A DNA stretch of 64,000 bases from an uncultured Geobacteraceae bacterium (GTDB taxonomy: Bacteria; Desulfobacterota; Desulfuromonadia; Geobacterales; Pseudopelobacteraceae). The notes under the pieces are model-generated. The model did no database searches, was not told the DNA's origin, and worked only from the letters and a program-made list of their open reading frames with translations. Made by a program: the position numbers and the translations under genes. The stretch is taken from assembly GCA_903875605.1 (NCBI GenBank), contig CAIQWT010000026.1:1-64000 (forward strand). The letters are read 5' to 3'. Shown piece by piece: positions 31,055-40,750 of this stretch (positions within the stretch are counted from its first letter, which is position 1; each line of letters opens with the position of its first letter).

Positions 31055-33139
31055 ATGGCGAATGGTTCCGTAGAAGCAATAGAGTTACGCGGTTTTCGCA
31101 AAAACTCGGATATCTATGTCGCTCTGGGGCTGATTGGCATACTGGCTCTTATGATTATTCCTCTGCCCGCGTTTGTTCTTGATATTTTTCTGGCTGCTAA
31201 TATTACAATCGCACTGTCGATACTGCTGATATGCCTCTATACTATTCAACCCCTTGATTTTTCGGTATTTCCCTCCGTGTTGCTGGTGACCACTCTTTTT
31301 AGACTGGCACTGAATATCGCTTCGACCCGTTTAATACTTCTGCATGGAAGTGAGGGCGCAGAATCAGCTGGGGCCGTTATAAAGGCTTTCGGTCAGTTTG
31401 TGGTCGGCGGAAATTATATTGTCGGCGCCGTACTGTTCCTGATTCTGGTAATTATAAACTTTGTCGTTATTACCAAGGGTGCCGGACGTGTTGCCGAGGT
31501 TGCAGCCCGTTTTACACTGGACGCCATGCCGGGAAAGCAGATGGCAATAGACGCCGATCTGTCGGCAGGCCTTTTAACAGATAAAGAGGCCAAAGTCCGT
31601 CGTTTGAAAATATCACGTGAAGCGGATTTTTACGGTTCCATGGATGGTGCCAGCAAGTTTGTTCGTGGGGACGCAGTAGCAGGTATAATGATAGTCCTGA
31701 TTAATATTTTCGGCGGCTTAATTATCGGGGTCTGGCAGCAAGGCATGCCACTTATGAATGCCCTGACCAACTATACGCTGCTGACTATTGGAGAGGGACT
31801 AGTCGCCCAGATTCCCGCGCTGATTATATCAACGGCCGCAGGTATTCTTGTAACCCGCTCTGCTGATGAGAACAGCTTTGGCCAGGAACTTACCGGACAA
31901 TTCCTTAATTATCCGAAAGCTTTCTTTGTTTCATCCGGTGTAATGTTTCTGTTTGCCCTCATACCGGGATTACCGCATTTTGCTTTTTTGCTGCTGGCTG
32001 GCGTCACTTTCCTGATCGGTAAGATGGCACGTGAGAAAGCAGAGATCGTCGAAGAGACTGCATTGGCTGAAACAACCGCCGGTGAAGAGTCTATTGACCA
32101 GGCATCAAATATAAGGCCGCTGGATGTTTTGGAACTGGAAGTCGGTTATGGTCTTGTGCCGATGGTTGATGCCGCACAGAATGGCGAACTGTTGGAACGC
32201 ATCCGGTCTATACGTCGACAGACTGCACAAAAAATGGGTTTTGTCGTTCCTCCTATCCATATCCATGACAATCTTCAACTTAAACCGTATGAGTACAATT
32301 TGCTTATTCGCGGGGCACGGGTTGGCGGAAGCGAATTGACAGGTCAGTATCTGGCAATGGATTCAGGTGCCGTCTCAGTCAATCTGCCCGGCATGTCGAC
32401 TAAAGAGCCGGTGTTTGGTCTTCCGGCTGTCTGGATCCGCAGCGAAGATCGCGATCAGGCCCAGATGAACGGTTATACGGTTGTTGACAGTACGACTGTT
32501 GTTGCAACGCATATCAGTGAAATTATCAAACGCTACTCTCATGAGTTGGTTGGCCGGCAGGAAATGCAGCAGTTGCTTGACAATGTTGCCGTAACGGCTC
32601 CCAAGGTTGTTGACGAGCTGATTCCCAATCTTCTTAATCTGGGAACAGTCCTGCGTGTAGTCAAGAGCCTGCTGAAAGAGGGTGTTTCTATCCGCGATAT
32701 GCGCACTATTCTGGAGAACCTGGCTGATTATGCTTCACTTACCAAAGATCCGGATGTGCTGACTGAATTTGTCCGGCAGGGGTTGGGAAGGTTTATCGTT
32801 GATCAGTACAAGCTGGATGAAGAAACTCTTTTTCTGGTCACGATAGACCGGGAAGTTGAGGACATAATTGCCGAAGCGATTCAACCGTCTGATCAGGGGA
32901 GTTATCTGGCGATTGAGCCGGCCGTTGCCCAGCAGATTATAGCTTCTGTCCGGAGTATGTCAGAACGATTCGGTAGCAGCGGTGCTCAACCACTGCTTCT
33001 GGCTTCACCGTCGATTCGTCGCCACGTCAGAAAATTGATTGAGCGCTTTGTCCCGCACATGGCGGTGTTGTCGCACAATGAAATACCTCAGAATGTTAAA
33101 ATCCAGTCTCTAGGGGTGGTGAGCTTTAATGCTGGTTAA
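31055..33139 (+). CDS. flhA: Flagellar export gate protein FlhA
   Basis: A 694-residue protein of the FHIPEP family. The N-terminal 330 residues hold about eight membrane helices, with the conserved SVFPSVLLVTTLFRLALNIASTRLILL and GKQMAIDADLSAGLL loops. The rest is a cytoplasmic domain that docks chaperone-substrate complexes. FlhA is the core of the flagellar type III export gate. It is the first gene of a thirteen-gene run; the partner flhB and the fli genes probably lie elsewhere, as none is in the window. Confidence 0.96.
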   Translation: MANGSVEAIELRGFRKNSDIYVALGLIGILALMIIPLPAFVLDIFLAANITIALSILLICLYTIQPLDFSVFPSVLLVTTLFRLALNIASTRLILLHGSEGAESAGAVIKAFGQFVVGGNYIVGAVLFLILVIINFVVITKGAGRVAEVAARFTLDAMPGKQMAIDADLSAGLLTDKEAKVRRLKISREADFYGSMDGASKFVRGDAVAGIMIVLINIFGGLIIGVWQQGMPLMNALTNYTLLTIGEGLVAQIPALIISTAAGILVTRSADENSFGQELTGQFLNYPKAFFVSSGVMFLFALIPGLPHFAFLLLAGVTFLIGKMAREKAEIVEETALAETTAGEESIDQASNIRPLDVLELEVGYGLVPMVDAAQNGELLERIRSIRRQTAQKMGFVVPPIHIHDNLQLKPYEYNLLIRGARVGGSELTGQYLAMDSGAVSVNLPGMSTKEPVFGLPAVWIRSEDRDQAQMNGYTVVDSTTVVATHISEIIKRYSHELVGRQEMQQLLDNVAVTAPKVVDELIPNLLNLGTVLRVVKSLLKEGVSIRDMRTILENLADYASLTKDPDVLTEFVRQGLGRFIVDQYKLDEETLFLVTIDREVEDIIAEAIQPSDQGSYLAIEPAVAQQIIASVRSMSERFGSSGAQPLLLASPSIRRHVRKLIERFVPHMAVLSHNEIPQNVKIQSLGVVSFNAG

Positions 33140-34463
33140 AACCTTTCAAGCGGCTAGCATGCCGGAAGCATTACGCATGGTAAAGGCAGAACTCGGGCCG
33201 GAGGCCATGATCCTCTCGACAAAAAAAGAGGCGACTGGAGGATTCCTGGGGCTCTTCAGTAAACAGGTATACCGTGTTACTGCGGCAATAGATCCTGTCC
33301 GCAAACAGGCTCCACCAACAGCTGCCCCTGTTGTTTATCGTGAACCAGCGCCTCGCGAAAGGACAGCGCGGGAGGAGATGGAAAGTTCAATGCTGGCACC
33401 ATTGGCTCGGGAGTTGAAAGATTTGCGCGACAAAGTGGAGGCCCTTACCCGCCGGGAAGAAGACGTTCGCGCTGAAGCAAAGGCGGCTGACGGGTTGGAA
33501 GATACAGATTTACCGGAAAGCGGAATAAACCTTAAAAATATTCCAAGGTCGGACCTGGAGGAGATAAAAAAACTGCTCCTTGCCACGCTGGCAAAAAGCC
33601 ATGAGGGTGATGCCAAAGATGTCCAGTGGCCCACAATAACTGACGAAACAGCTCAGAAGGGGCAGTCGGGTGCAGATCTGCTGCCGGACAATTCACCGCT
33701 GGCAAGAGAACTGGCCGCAAGTGGAGTCTCTACCGAGCTGATCAGAAAAATTGTCGATACACTCGACGCACTGCCGATACAGAGCGGCAATCAGTCAGTC
33801 AAGGGGCGACTCAGTGAAACACTCGGCCGTTTGATAAAATTCGCCGGCACACTTAAGCTGAAAAAAAACTCTCCCCGTATTATCGCCCTTGTCGGCCCGA
33901 CCGGCGTCGGTAAAACAACAACTACAGCCAAACTGGCGGCGATGTATGCACTTAATCGCGGTAATAAAGTAGCGCTGATCACAATGGATATTTTCAGGGT
34001 GGGGGCAGTTGAACAGCTAAAAACCTACTCGCGTATCATGGGAATCCCTTTGGAGGTCGCTTCGACTCCAAAAGAGCTCGAGAAAGCGGTTGAAAAGCAT
34101 TCTGCCTGCGATCTTATTTTTATCGACACAGCCGGGCGCAGTCATAAAGATAAAGAAAAACTTGACGAAATGAAGAACTTTCTTGAACACAAAATCCCGA
34201 TGGAGGTCTACCTATGCCTTTCAGCCACCACTAAAGATCGTGAACTTGAAGAAATTCTAAACCGGTTCAGGATTTTTCAGGTAAGTAAGGTCGTTTTTAC
34301 AAAAATAGATGAGTGTGAAAGTTTTGGAAACATGGTCAATCTGTTGATGAAGGATAATTTGCAGATTGCTTATTTTACAACCGGCCAGCGTGTACCCGAA
34401 GATATTGAAGTTGCGACTCCGGCTAAACTTGCTGATATGATTTTTCATGAGGGGGCGGAATGA
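33129..34463 (+). CDS. flhF: Flagellar placement GTPase FlhF (SRP-type)
   Basis: A 444-residue protein. The N-terminal basic domain opens MLVKTFQAASMPEALRMVKAELGPEAMILSTKK. A variable, charged linker covers residues 65-215. The SRP-type NG domain follows with P-loop GPTGVGKTTTTAKLAA, DTAGRSHKD and TKIDE. FlhF marks the pole for flagellar assembly in polarly flagellated bacteria. It overlaps flhA by 11 bases and flhG by 4. Confidence 0.94.
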   Translation: MLVKTFQAASMPEALRMVKAELGPEAMILSTKKEATGGFLGLFSKQVYRVTAAIDPVRKQAPPTAAPVVYREPAPRERTAREEMESSMLAPLARELKDLRDKVEALTRREEDVRAEAKAADGLEDTDLPESGINLKNIPRSDLEEIKKLLLATLAKSHEGDAKDVQWPTITDETAQKGQSGADLLPDNSPLARELAASGVSTELIRKIVDTLDALPIQSGNQSVKGRLSETLGRLIKFAGTLKLKKNSPRIIALVGPTGVGKTTTTAKLAAMYALNRGNKVALITMDIFRVGAVEQLKTYSRIMGIPLEVASTPKELEKAVEKHSACDLIFIDTAGRSHKDKEKLDEMKNFLEHKIPMEVYLCLSATTKDRELEEILNRFRIFQVSKVVFTKIDECESFGNMVNLLMKDNLQIAYFTTGQRVPEDIEVATPAKLADMIFHEGAE

Positions 34464-35386
34464 GCACGGTACAGGGAACGGGTGACCAGGCTGATACTCT
34501 CCGTCAGATGGCCCGCACAGCTAAAATGAACCAGAAAACCGATTCAAATTCAGCAAGCGGATTAACTGATCAGCAGGGAATACGGGTAATTTCGGTGACC
34601 AGCGGCAAAGGTGGCGTTGGTAAAAGTAATGTGGTTTCCAATCTTGCAATCGCTCTTTCAGCTCAAGGCAAGAAAGTCCTGTTGATCGATGCAGACCTTG
34701 GACTCGGTAATCTTGATGTCCTTCTGGGGCTTTCGCCGAGATACAACCTCAATGACGTTTTAAATGGTGATAAGAGCATCATAGACATTTTGATAGACGG
34801 CCCTGCCGGCATCAAAATTATTCCGGCAGGTTCGGGCGTACAGGAACTGACAAGCCTGGGGCAGCATGAAAAGTTGAAGTTGCTGGACGAGTTGGACATG
34901 CTTGAAGAGCAGTTTGACATCATGATTATCGACACGGAAGCGGGTATCTCTGAAAATGTCACCTACTTTACCGTTGCCGCACAGGAAATTTTTGTTGTAG
35001 TAACTCCCGAGCCAACCTCCATTACCGATGTTTATGCGCTGATTAAACTTCTGGCGACCCGATATTCGGAGCATCATTTCAAGGTTCTAGTCAATATGGC
35101 CAAAGACAGTGAAGAGGCGCTTGAGGTTTTTCGCAAATTGGCCAACGTAGCCGGGCGTTTTTTGGACATTTCACTCGATTACTTAGGATGTGTTGTTAAG
35201 GACGAAAAGGTCGTCGAGGCGGTCAAACGTCAAAAAGCCGTCACAGAACTTTTTCCCGATTCTGACGCGGCACAATGTTTTCACACGCTGGCCAAGCGCG
35301 TAATTGAAAACAAACGTCAAACCAGAGTTAAGGGCAACATCCAGTTCTTTTTCAGAAGAATGCTGGATAGTGCAGGAGGGAACTGA
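34460..35386 (+). CDS. flhG: MinD-like flagellar number regulator FlhG (FleN/YlxH)
   Basis: A 308-residue deviant-Walker ParA/MinD ATPase. The motif SGKGGVGKSNVVSNLAIAL is at about residues 49-67, with DADLGLGNLDVLLGL and DTEAGIS. The N-terminal DQADTLRQMARTAK resembles the DQA[QE]xLR motif that lets FlhG trigger FlhF GTPase activity. It restrains flagellar number. Start overlaps the flhF stop. Confidence 0.93.
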   Translation: MSTVQGTGDQADTLRQMARTAKMNQKTDSNSASGLTDQQGIRVISVTSGKGGVGKSNVVSNLAIALSAQGKKVLLIDADLGLGNLDVLLGLSPRYNLNDVLNGDKSIIDILIDGPAGIKIIPAGSGVQELTSLGQHEKLKLLDELDMLEEQFDIMIIDTEAGISENVTYFTVAAQEIFVVVTPEPTSITDVYALIKLLATRYSEHHFKVLVNMAKDSEEALEVFRKLANVAGRFLDISLDYLGCVVKDEKVVEAVKRQKAVTELFPDSDAAQCFHTLAKRVIENKRQTRVKGNIQFFFRRMLDSAGGN

Positions 35387-35390
35387 GGCG

Positions 35391-36137
35391 ATGGCTCTTT
35401 CGGGTAGTTTAGATTCAGTAGCTTGTCAAGGTGCTGATCGGGAACAACTGATACTGGAGCATATTCCGCTGGTACGCTATCTGGTCGCCAGAATTGCATC
35501 TAAACTGCCTTCGCATCTGGATCTGCAGGACCTGATGAGTTCTGCAATGATCGGGCTGATAAATGCGGCTGACCGGTTTGATATCACGCGCGGGGTGCTT
35601 TTTAAAACTTTTGCCGAACAGCATATTCGCGGAACTATTCTGGATGAGCTTCGCTCCTACGATGTGCTCAGCCGCTCCATGAGGGATAAGTACAAACGTC
35701 TGGAACGGGAATTGCACAAACTTGAAAACAGCCTTGGACGGCATCCGACGAGTGAAGAGGTAGCGAGCGCACTAGAGATAAGCCTTGATGAGTATTATGA
35801 TCTGCTAGACGACGTGCACATATTCACTTTTATCAGTCTTGATGACAGTTGGGAGGGGGATGACGGCAGTCCGCTCTGCCTTGCTGACGTGCTGTGTGAA
35901 GCGGAAGCAAAAAACCCGCAGCAGCAGGTGATAACCATGCAGTTGGCAGAAGCTCTTGGGCAGGCAATCGATACATTGCCTGAAAAGGAACGTCTCGCCG
36001 TTACGCTATATTACAACGAGGATTTCAATCTCAAGGAGATCGGCGAGACGATGGGATTGACCGAATCCAGGATATCACAGATCATCAGTCAGGCAATGGT
36101 GCGGCTGCGCTCGCGACTAAGGCTGCACAAGAACTAG
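35391..36137 (+). CDS. fliA: Flagellar sigma factor sigma-28 (FliA)
   Basis: A 248-residue sigma-70-family factor. Region 2 has EHIPLVRYLVARIASKLPSHLDLQDLMSSAMIGLINAADRFD and FKTFAEQHIRGTILDELRS; region 3 is LGRHPTSEEVASALEIS; region 4 ends TLPEKERLAVTLYYNEDFNLKEIGETMGLTESRISQIISQAMVRLR. It directs late flagellar promoters. The start at 35391 follows GAGGGAACTGAGGCG; the longer frame runs back inside flhG. No flgM, its usual anti-sigma, is found in the window. Confidence 0.94.
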   Translation: MALSGSLDSVACQGADREQLILEHIPLVRYLVARIASKLPSHLDLQDLMSSAMIGLINAADRFDITRGVLFKTFAEQHIRGTILDELRSYDVLSRSMRDKYKRLERELHKLENSLGRHPTSEEVASALEISLDEYYDLLDDVHIFTFISLDDSWEGDDGSPLCLADVLCEAEAKNPQQQVITMQLAEALGQAIDTLPEKERLAVTLYYNEDFNLKEIGETMGLTESRISQIISQAMVRLRSRLRLHKN

Positions 36138-36164
36138 TGCGCTCAGGTCACGTCCCTGAGCACT
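36136..36164 (+). other. Stem-loop between fliA and flgF
   Basis: AGTGC(GC)TCAGG (36136-36147) pairs with CCTGAGCACT (36155-36164), with a two-base bulge. There is no T-run, and the ribosome site of flgF follows 6 bases later. It may stabilise or separate the regulatory and structural parts of the operon. Confidence 0.5.
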
Positions 36165-36181
36165 AAAGAGGAGAAGCAGCT

Positions 36182-36919
36182 ATGAACAGTGGAATGTACG
36201 CAGCCGTGTCTGGCAGTCTGGCCGCCATGAAACGGCTAGATGTGATCAGCAATAACCTGGCGAATATCAATACTCCCGGGTATAAAAAAGATAAGATGTC
36301 CTTCGAAGGTATGCTTGCCGGCGATATTAACCCGCCTGCGGTTCCTTCGGGTACCACTGCTGACCCTATTATGCAGAAGGAAAATATCTATATCGATTAT
36401 GCCAGTGGTACGGCCAGTCAGAGTGGCAATCCACTTGATCTGGCGCTTGACGGAGACGGTTTTTTTGCAGTTACCACCCCGGAAGGAACCGCGTACACGC
36501 GTCAGGGGAATTTTCGCACATCGGTTGACGGCACTCTGGTGACAGTTGACGGCTACCCGGTTCAAGGTTCCGGGGGGGCGGCAATCCGCATTCAGGGCAG
36601 TAAAGTTGATATAGATGCAAATGGTGGGGTTACTGTTGACGGCTCACAGGTTGGTGTCGTTTCAATTATGGACTTTGCCAAACCATATAATCTGACCAAG
36701 ACGGGCAACGCACTGTTTGTTCCAGCCGATCAGGAGGCGATTCCGCAAGCCGGCAAAGCGCAGGTTCAGCAAGGATACATTGAAGGGTCTAATGTAGATA
36801 GTATCTCGGAAATGGTGCAGATGATCGAAACAAACCGTTACTTTGAGACATGTTCAAAGGTGATAAAAGGTTTCGAAGATATGGCCACTAAAGCCGCCAA
36901 TGAGTTAGGGAAGATCTAA
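36182..36919 (+). CDS. flgF: Flagellar basal-body rod protein FlgF
   Basis: A 245-residue proximal rod protein. The N-terminal rod signature SGMYAAVSGSLAAMKRLDVISNNLANINTPGYKKD and the C-terminal SNVDSISEMVQMIETNRYFETCSKVIKGFEDM pair as the coiled ends of rod and hook proteins. The middle has LDLALDGDGFFAV. The shorter size and order before flgG identify FlgF. AGGAG precedes the start. Confidence 0.93.
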   Translation: MNSGMYAAVSGSLAAMKRLDVISNNLANINTPGYKKDKMSFEGMLAGDINPPAVPSGTTADPIMQKENIYIDYASGTASQSGNPLDLALDGDGFFAVTTPEGTAYTRQGNFRTSVDGTLVTVDGYPVQGSGGAAIRIQGSKVDIDANGGVTVDGSQVGVVSIMDFAKPYNLTKTGNALFVPADQEAIPQAGKAQVQQGYIEGSNVDSISEMVQMIETNRYFETCSKVIKGFEDMATKAANELGKI

Positions 36920-36950
36920 TCCAGTATTCAATTTAAGAAGGAGCTAAGCC

Positions 36951-37739
36951 ATGATTCGTTCACTCTGGACCGCTGCATCAGGCATGCAGGGACAACAGAA
37001 GAGCATCGACGTAGTTGCCAACAACCTGGCCAACGTAAATACAACCGGTTTTAAGCGTAGTCGGGCCGATTTTCAGGATCTGATCTATCAAAACCTGAAA
37101 ACGACCGGTTCACCTGCGACTAATACCACTCAGGTGCCGACCGGAATTCAGATAGGTCTGGGAAGCCGTCTGGCCGCTGTAACAAAAATATTTACAGCTG
37201 GAGATTTTACACAGACAGGCAATGAGCTGGACGTTGCCATAGAAGGTGGAGGCTTTTTCTCAATTACACTGCCGGACGGAACTATCGGTTACTCCAAGGC
37301 TGGAGCTTTCAAGCGGGACAGTACCGGCCAGATCGTAACGCCTGACGGAAATCCGCTCTCCCCGTCAATTACGATACCCAGTAATGCTACCAAAATAAAC
37401 ATTGGCAGTGACGGCACGGTATCAACTCAGATAGCCGGACAGAGTGCCACTACTACCGTCGGTAACATTCAGTTGGCATCTTTTTCCAACCCCTCCGGGC
37501 TTTCCAGTCAGGGTAAAAACATATATTTACCAACTGACGCATCCGGAACAGCAACGACAGGGCCTCCAGGGCAGAATGGTACCGGCACGATTGCCCAGGG
37601 AATGCTGGAGATGAGTAATGTTAATGTGGCGGAAGAGATGGTCAACATGATTGTCGGGCAACGTGCGTATGAGATAAATTCCAAGGCCGTTACCGCTTCT
37701 GATGAGATGCTGCAGACCGCTAATAACCTGAAAAGATAG
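36951..37739 (+). CDS. flgG: Flagellar distal rod protein FlgG
   Basis: A 262-residue rod protein, as in E. coli (260). It opens [47 protein letters not shown], which is diagnostic for FlgG, and closes [48 protein letters not shown] precedes the start. Secreted by the flagellar type III system, so no signal peptide. Confidence 0.96.
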   Translation: MIRSLWTAASGMQGQQKSIDVVANNLANVNTTGFKRSRADFQDLIYQNLKTTGSPATNTTQVPTGIQIGLGSRLAAVTKIFTAGDFTQTGNELDVAIEGGGFFSITLPDGTIGYSKAGAFKRDSTGQIVTPDGNPLSPSITIPSNATKINIGSDGTVSTQIAGQSATTTVGNIQLASFSNPSGLSSQGKNIYLPTDASGTATTGPPGQNGTGTIAQGMLEMSNVNVAEEMVNMIVGQRAYEINSKAVTASDEMLQTANNLKR

Positions 37740-37757
37740 CGCCGGATCTAATTATTT

Positions 37758-38471
37758 ATGAAACGCATGCGGATATATTTTTTCATCCTCTTTTTGTTGG
37801 TGGCGGCGATCTCCCCACGCCATGCTGCATCGGCAATTGACCGGGAGCAAGAGGTGCGTGATGCAGTCACAGCATTTGTTACGACTCGCACTGCCGGCAT
37901 GGGATGGGATATTCATATTCGCCGAATTTCACTGTCTGACTCGCTGAAGCTTCCGGATGGAACAGTTGACTATGAAATTGTTGCGCCGCAGCAGTGGGAG
38001 GGATGGGGAAATATAAGTATTGCAGTTATTGTGCGTCAGAAAGACAGGATAATACGCAATATCCCGGTGCGGTTAGAAGTGGAAGCATCGGTTGATACGG
38101 TTGTCACCCTTCGCCAGATAGAATATGGCGCCAGTCTCGCAGCTACAGACGTTACTTTGCAAAAGCGTGAAATTACTCAAAACTCCCATCTGGCTGCACG
38201 GAAGCTAGATGACGTAATAGGGAAAAAAGCCCGCACAACCATCAGGGCCAATCAGCCGGTTCGCGCTGATCAGGTTGAAAAAGTTCCGCTCATAAAGAGT
38301 GGTCAGATGGTTACGATAATTGCCGAAAGTGGAGTCCTGAAAATATCGGTGACCGGTATAGCCCGCAGTTCCGGTGCGGAAGGTGATGTCATCAGAGTTC
38401 AAAACCTGACATCACTGAAGGAAATACCTGCCAGGGTCATTGATTCTTCCACGGTTCTGGTGCCGTTTTAA
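37758..38471 (+). CDS. flgA: Flagella basal-body P-ring formation protein FlgA
   Basis: A 237-residue periplasmic chaperone with a Sec signal peptide (residues 1-26, ending RHAASA). The C-terminal SAF domain is visible at LRQIEYGASLAATDVTLQKREI and ARTTIRANQPVRADQVEKVPLIKSGQMVTIIAESGVLKISVTGIARSSGAEGDVIRVQN. It assists assembly of FlgI into the P-ring. It sits between rod and ring genes. Confidence 0.92.
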   Translation: MKRMRIYFFILFLLVAAISPRHAASAIDREQEVRDAVTAFVTTRTAGMGWDIHIRRISLSDSLKLPDGTVDYEIVAPQQWEGWGNISIAVIVRQKDRIIRNIPVRLEVEASVDTVVTLRQIEYGASLAATDVTLQKREITQNSHLAARKLDDVIGKKARTTIRANQPVRADQVEKVPLIKSGQMVTIIAESGVLKISVTGIARSSGAEGDVIRVQNLTSLKEIPARVIDSSTVLVPF

Positions 38472-38495
38472 CAGACTATTGTTGAAGGAAAGCCA

Positions 38496-39170
38496 ATGAA
38501 ATACATTCTATTCCTATTATTATCGTTTTTCATGACCGGATGTGCGGTTGAAAAAACTGACGTCAAGACGGCCGGCTTTGAAGATTCTACGCCAAGATTA
38601 CCTGCAGACTATTCGGGAGGTTCTCTCTGGCAATCAACTTCAGCCAACATGACTGATGATTTAAAAGCACGTCGCAGGGGCGACATCCTCACTATTGTGA
38701 TTTCCGAGACGGCCAGCGCTTCCAAGGAGGCTAAGACCGGTACTTCGAGGGACAGCGCAGTAAGCGCCGGGTTGCCCAATCTGCTTGCTCTGGAAAAAAC
38801 GGGGATATTCAAGAACAATTTCAGCGATCTTGCGAAGATTATTAACGCCAGTTCCAGTTCATCTTTTGCAGGCGCCGGTTCGACCTCCCGTCAGGAAAAT
38901 CTGAAGGCGACAATCACTGCAAGAGTTATTGACGTTCAGCCGAACGGTAATCTGATAATAGAAGGACGCCGCAATATTAAAGTCAACGAAGAAGATCAGA
39001 TTATTGTCTTAGAAGGCACGGTACGCTCGCGGGACATTGCTCCTGACAATACAGTGAATTCTATCTATGTCGCTGATGCGCGCATCAGCTATTCAGGACG
39101 TGGCATCATCTCTGACAATCAGAGTCCCGGCTGGCTGATGAATATCTTTAACAAAATATGGCCGTTCTGA
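38496..39170 (+). CDS. flgH: Flagellar L-ring lipoprotein FlgH
   Basis: A 224-residue outer-membrane lipoprotein; the lipobox ends MTGC with lipid-bearing C16. Family text includes SLWQ near residue 45, DDLKARRRGDILTIVISETASASKEAKT, and NGNLIIEGRRNIKVNEEDQIIVLEGTVRSRDIAPDNTVNSIYVADARISYSGRG. It forms the bushing of the rod in the outer membrane. Confidence 0.95.
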   Translation: MKYILFLLLSFFMTGCAVEKTDVKTAGFEDSTPRLPADYSGGSLWQSTSANMTDDLKARRRGDILTIVISETASASKEAKTGTSRDSAVSAGLPNLLALEKTGIFKNNFSDLAKIINASSSSSFAGAGSTSRQENLKATITARVIDVQPNGNLIIEGRRNIKVNEEDQIIVLEGTVRSRDIAPDNTVNSIYVADARISYSGRGIISDNQSPGWLMNIFNKIWPF

Positions 39171-39204
39171 TAGCCATACAGGTGACATTTAACAGGGTGA
39201 TTTT

Positions 39205-40305
39205 ATGAAACATACGTTATCAACCATAGTTTTTATAATCGCCATTCTGGTGACAGCAAGCGCCCACGCAATCCGGATCAAGGACCTTGCTTCGTTTGAG
39301 GGGGTGAGAGACAACCAGTTAATGGGATACGGTCTGGTTGTTGGTTTGAACGGTACAGGTGATAGTGACCAGACTAAAATCCAGACACAGTCAGTAGTGA
39401 ATATGCTCGAAAGGATGGGGATAACAGCCTCTGTCAACGACATAAAGATAAAAAATGTTGCTGCCGTCATTGTTACAGCGACTCTCCCTCCATTCGCTAA
39501 ACAGGGAAATCGCCTGGATGTTCTTGTGTCGTCAATGGGTGACGCAAAAAGTATTGCCGGTGGCACTCTGCTTATGGCACCCCTGAAAGGTGCCGACAAT
39601 CAGGTCTATGCCGTCGCCCAGGGATCGATTCTGACCAACTCTTTTGCTTTTGGCGGTCAGGGTGCGTCAGTTCAAAAGAACCATCCAACAGCCGGACGGG
39701 TGCCGAACGGAGCGCTTGTCGAACGCGAAATTCCCAACACACTTGTGGGCAAGGCTGTTTTAAACCTTAATCTGAGCGTCGCTGATTTTACCACGGCCTC
39801 ACGTATCGTCACTGCGGTTAATGACAAGTTTAAGAGCCCTGTTGCCGTGAGTAGCGATCCGGGTTCAGTAAGCCTGACTATACCAGAGGCATATTCAAAC
39901 CGGGCCGTGGAGTTTGTAGCTGCTCTCGAGAGACTTGAAATTACTCCTGATCTGTTAGCCAGAGTTGTTCTTAATGAACGCACCGGGACAATTGTCATGG
40001 GTGAAAGCGTACGGATTTCCACAGTCGCTGTTACCCACGGCAGTCTTACGCTGGTTATTAAGGAAACTCCTCAGGTATCTCAGCCGGGGCCGCTCGGCAA
40101 AACTGGCGAGACCAAAGTCGTGCCGCGCACAGACATGAAAGTGGAAGAGGACAACCGACGGTTGATGGTGTTGCAGGAAGGCGCCAGTATAGGTGATGTT
40201 GTACGGGCTCTTAATATGCTTGGGGTCACTCCGCGCGATCTCATCAGTATACTCCAGGCGGTCAAAGCGGCCGGGGCGTTACAGGCGGATCTTTCCATTA
40301 TTTAG
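39205..40305 (+). CDS. flgI: Flagellar P-ring protein FlgI
   Basis: A 366-residue periplasmic protein, the same length as E. coli FlgI. It has a signal peptide (residues 1-22, ending SAHA), then IRIKDLASFEGVRDNQLMGYGLVVGLNGTGDSD, the family hallmark. It ends in LNMLGVTPRDLISILQAVKAAGALQADLSII. It builds the peptidoglycan-level ring with help from FlgA. Confidence 0.96.
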   Translation: MKHTLSTIVFIIAILVTASAHAIRIKDLASFEGVRDNQLMGYGLVVGLNGTGDSDQTKIQTQSVVNMLERMGITASVNDIKIKNVAAVIVTATLPPFAKQGNRLDVLVSSMGDAKSIAGGTLLMAPLKGADNQVYAVAQGSILTNSFAFGGQGASVQKNHPTAGRVPNGALVEREIPNTLVGKAVLNLNLSVADFTTASRIVTAVNDKFKSPVAVSSDPGSVSLTIPEAYSNRAVEFVAALERLEITPDLLARVVLNERTGTIVMGESVRISTVAVTHGSLTLVIKETPQVSQPGPLGKTGETKVVPRTDMKVEEDNRRLMVLQEGASIGDVVRALNMLGVTPRDLISILQAVKAAGALQADLSII

Positions 40306-40342
40306 TGCTTCACAACCGTAGGATAGGGACGATAAGAACGTT

Positions 40343-40720
40343 ATGGATATGTTAATGACCACAACATTACCGGATGAATCAGCACGCTCGGCGGATAAGG
40401 CGCGCCTTCTCCAGCGGTCTGCGTCAAGCGGTGGTGCTGGGCTTACTGAAAAACAGCGGCAACAGGCAAAAAAAGTCTCCAGGGATTTTGAGGCACTGTT
40501 TGTCGGTATGATGATGAAATCGATGCGTGCAACAGTTGGAAAAGACAAGTTGACCGGCGGCGGTCACGGCGATGAAGTCTATCGCTCTATGCTTGATCAG
40601 GAATATGCTGCTGCATCGGTAAAACAGGGTGGCGGTCTTGGAATCGCGAAGATAATTGAAAAGGACATTATCCGGCAGGAGAGTCGCATCGTCCGCCATA
40701 CAATTGATACTAAAGAATAA
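40343..40720 (+). CDS. flgJ: Rod-binding protein FlgJ, N-terminal type without muramidase
   Basis: A 125-residue protein that matches only the rod-capping domain of FlgJ (QAKKVSRDFEALFVGMMMKSMRATVGKDKLTGGGHGDEVYRSMLDQEYAAASVKQGGGLGIAKII). The peptidoglycan hydrolase domain present in E. coli FlgJ is absent, as in many other phyla. A separate wall-cutting enzyme must then open the sacculus. Confidence 0.9.
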   Translation: MDMLMTTTLPDESARSADKARLLQRSASSGGAGLTEKQRQQAKKVSRDFEALFVGMMMKSMRATVGKDKLTGGGHGDEVYRSMLDQEYAAASVKQGGGLGIAKIIEKDIIRQESRIVRHTIDTKE

Positions 40721-40750
40721 TCGCAGCCCTGAGTTCTGGAGATTGGACGT

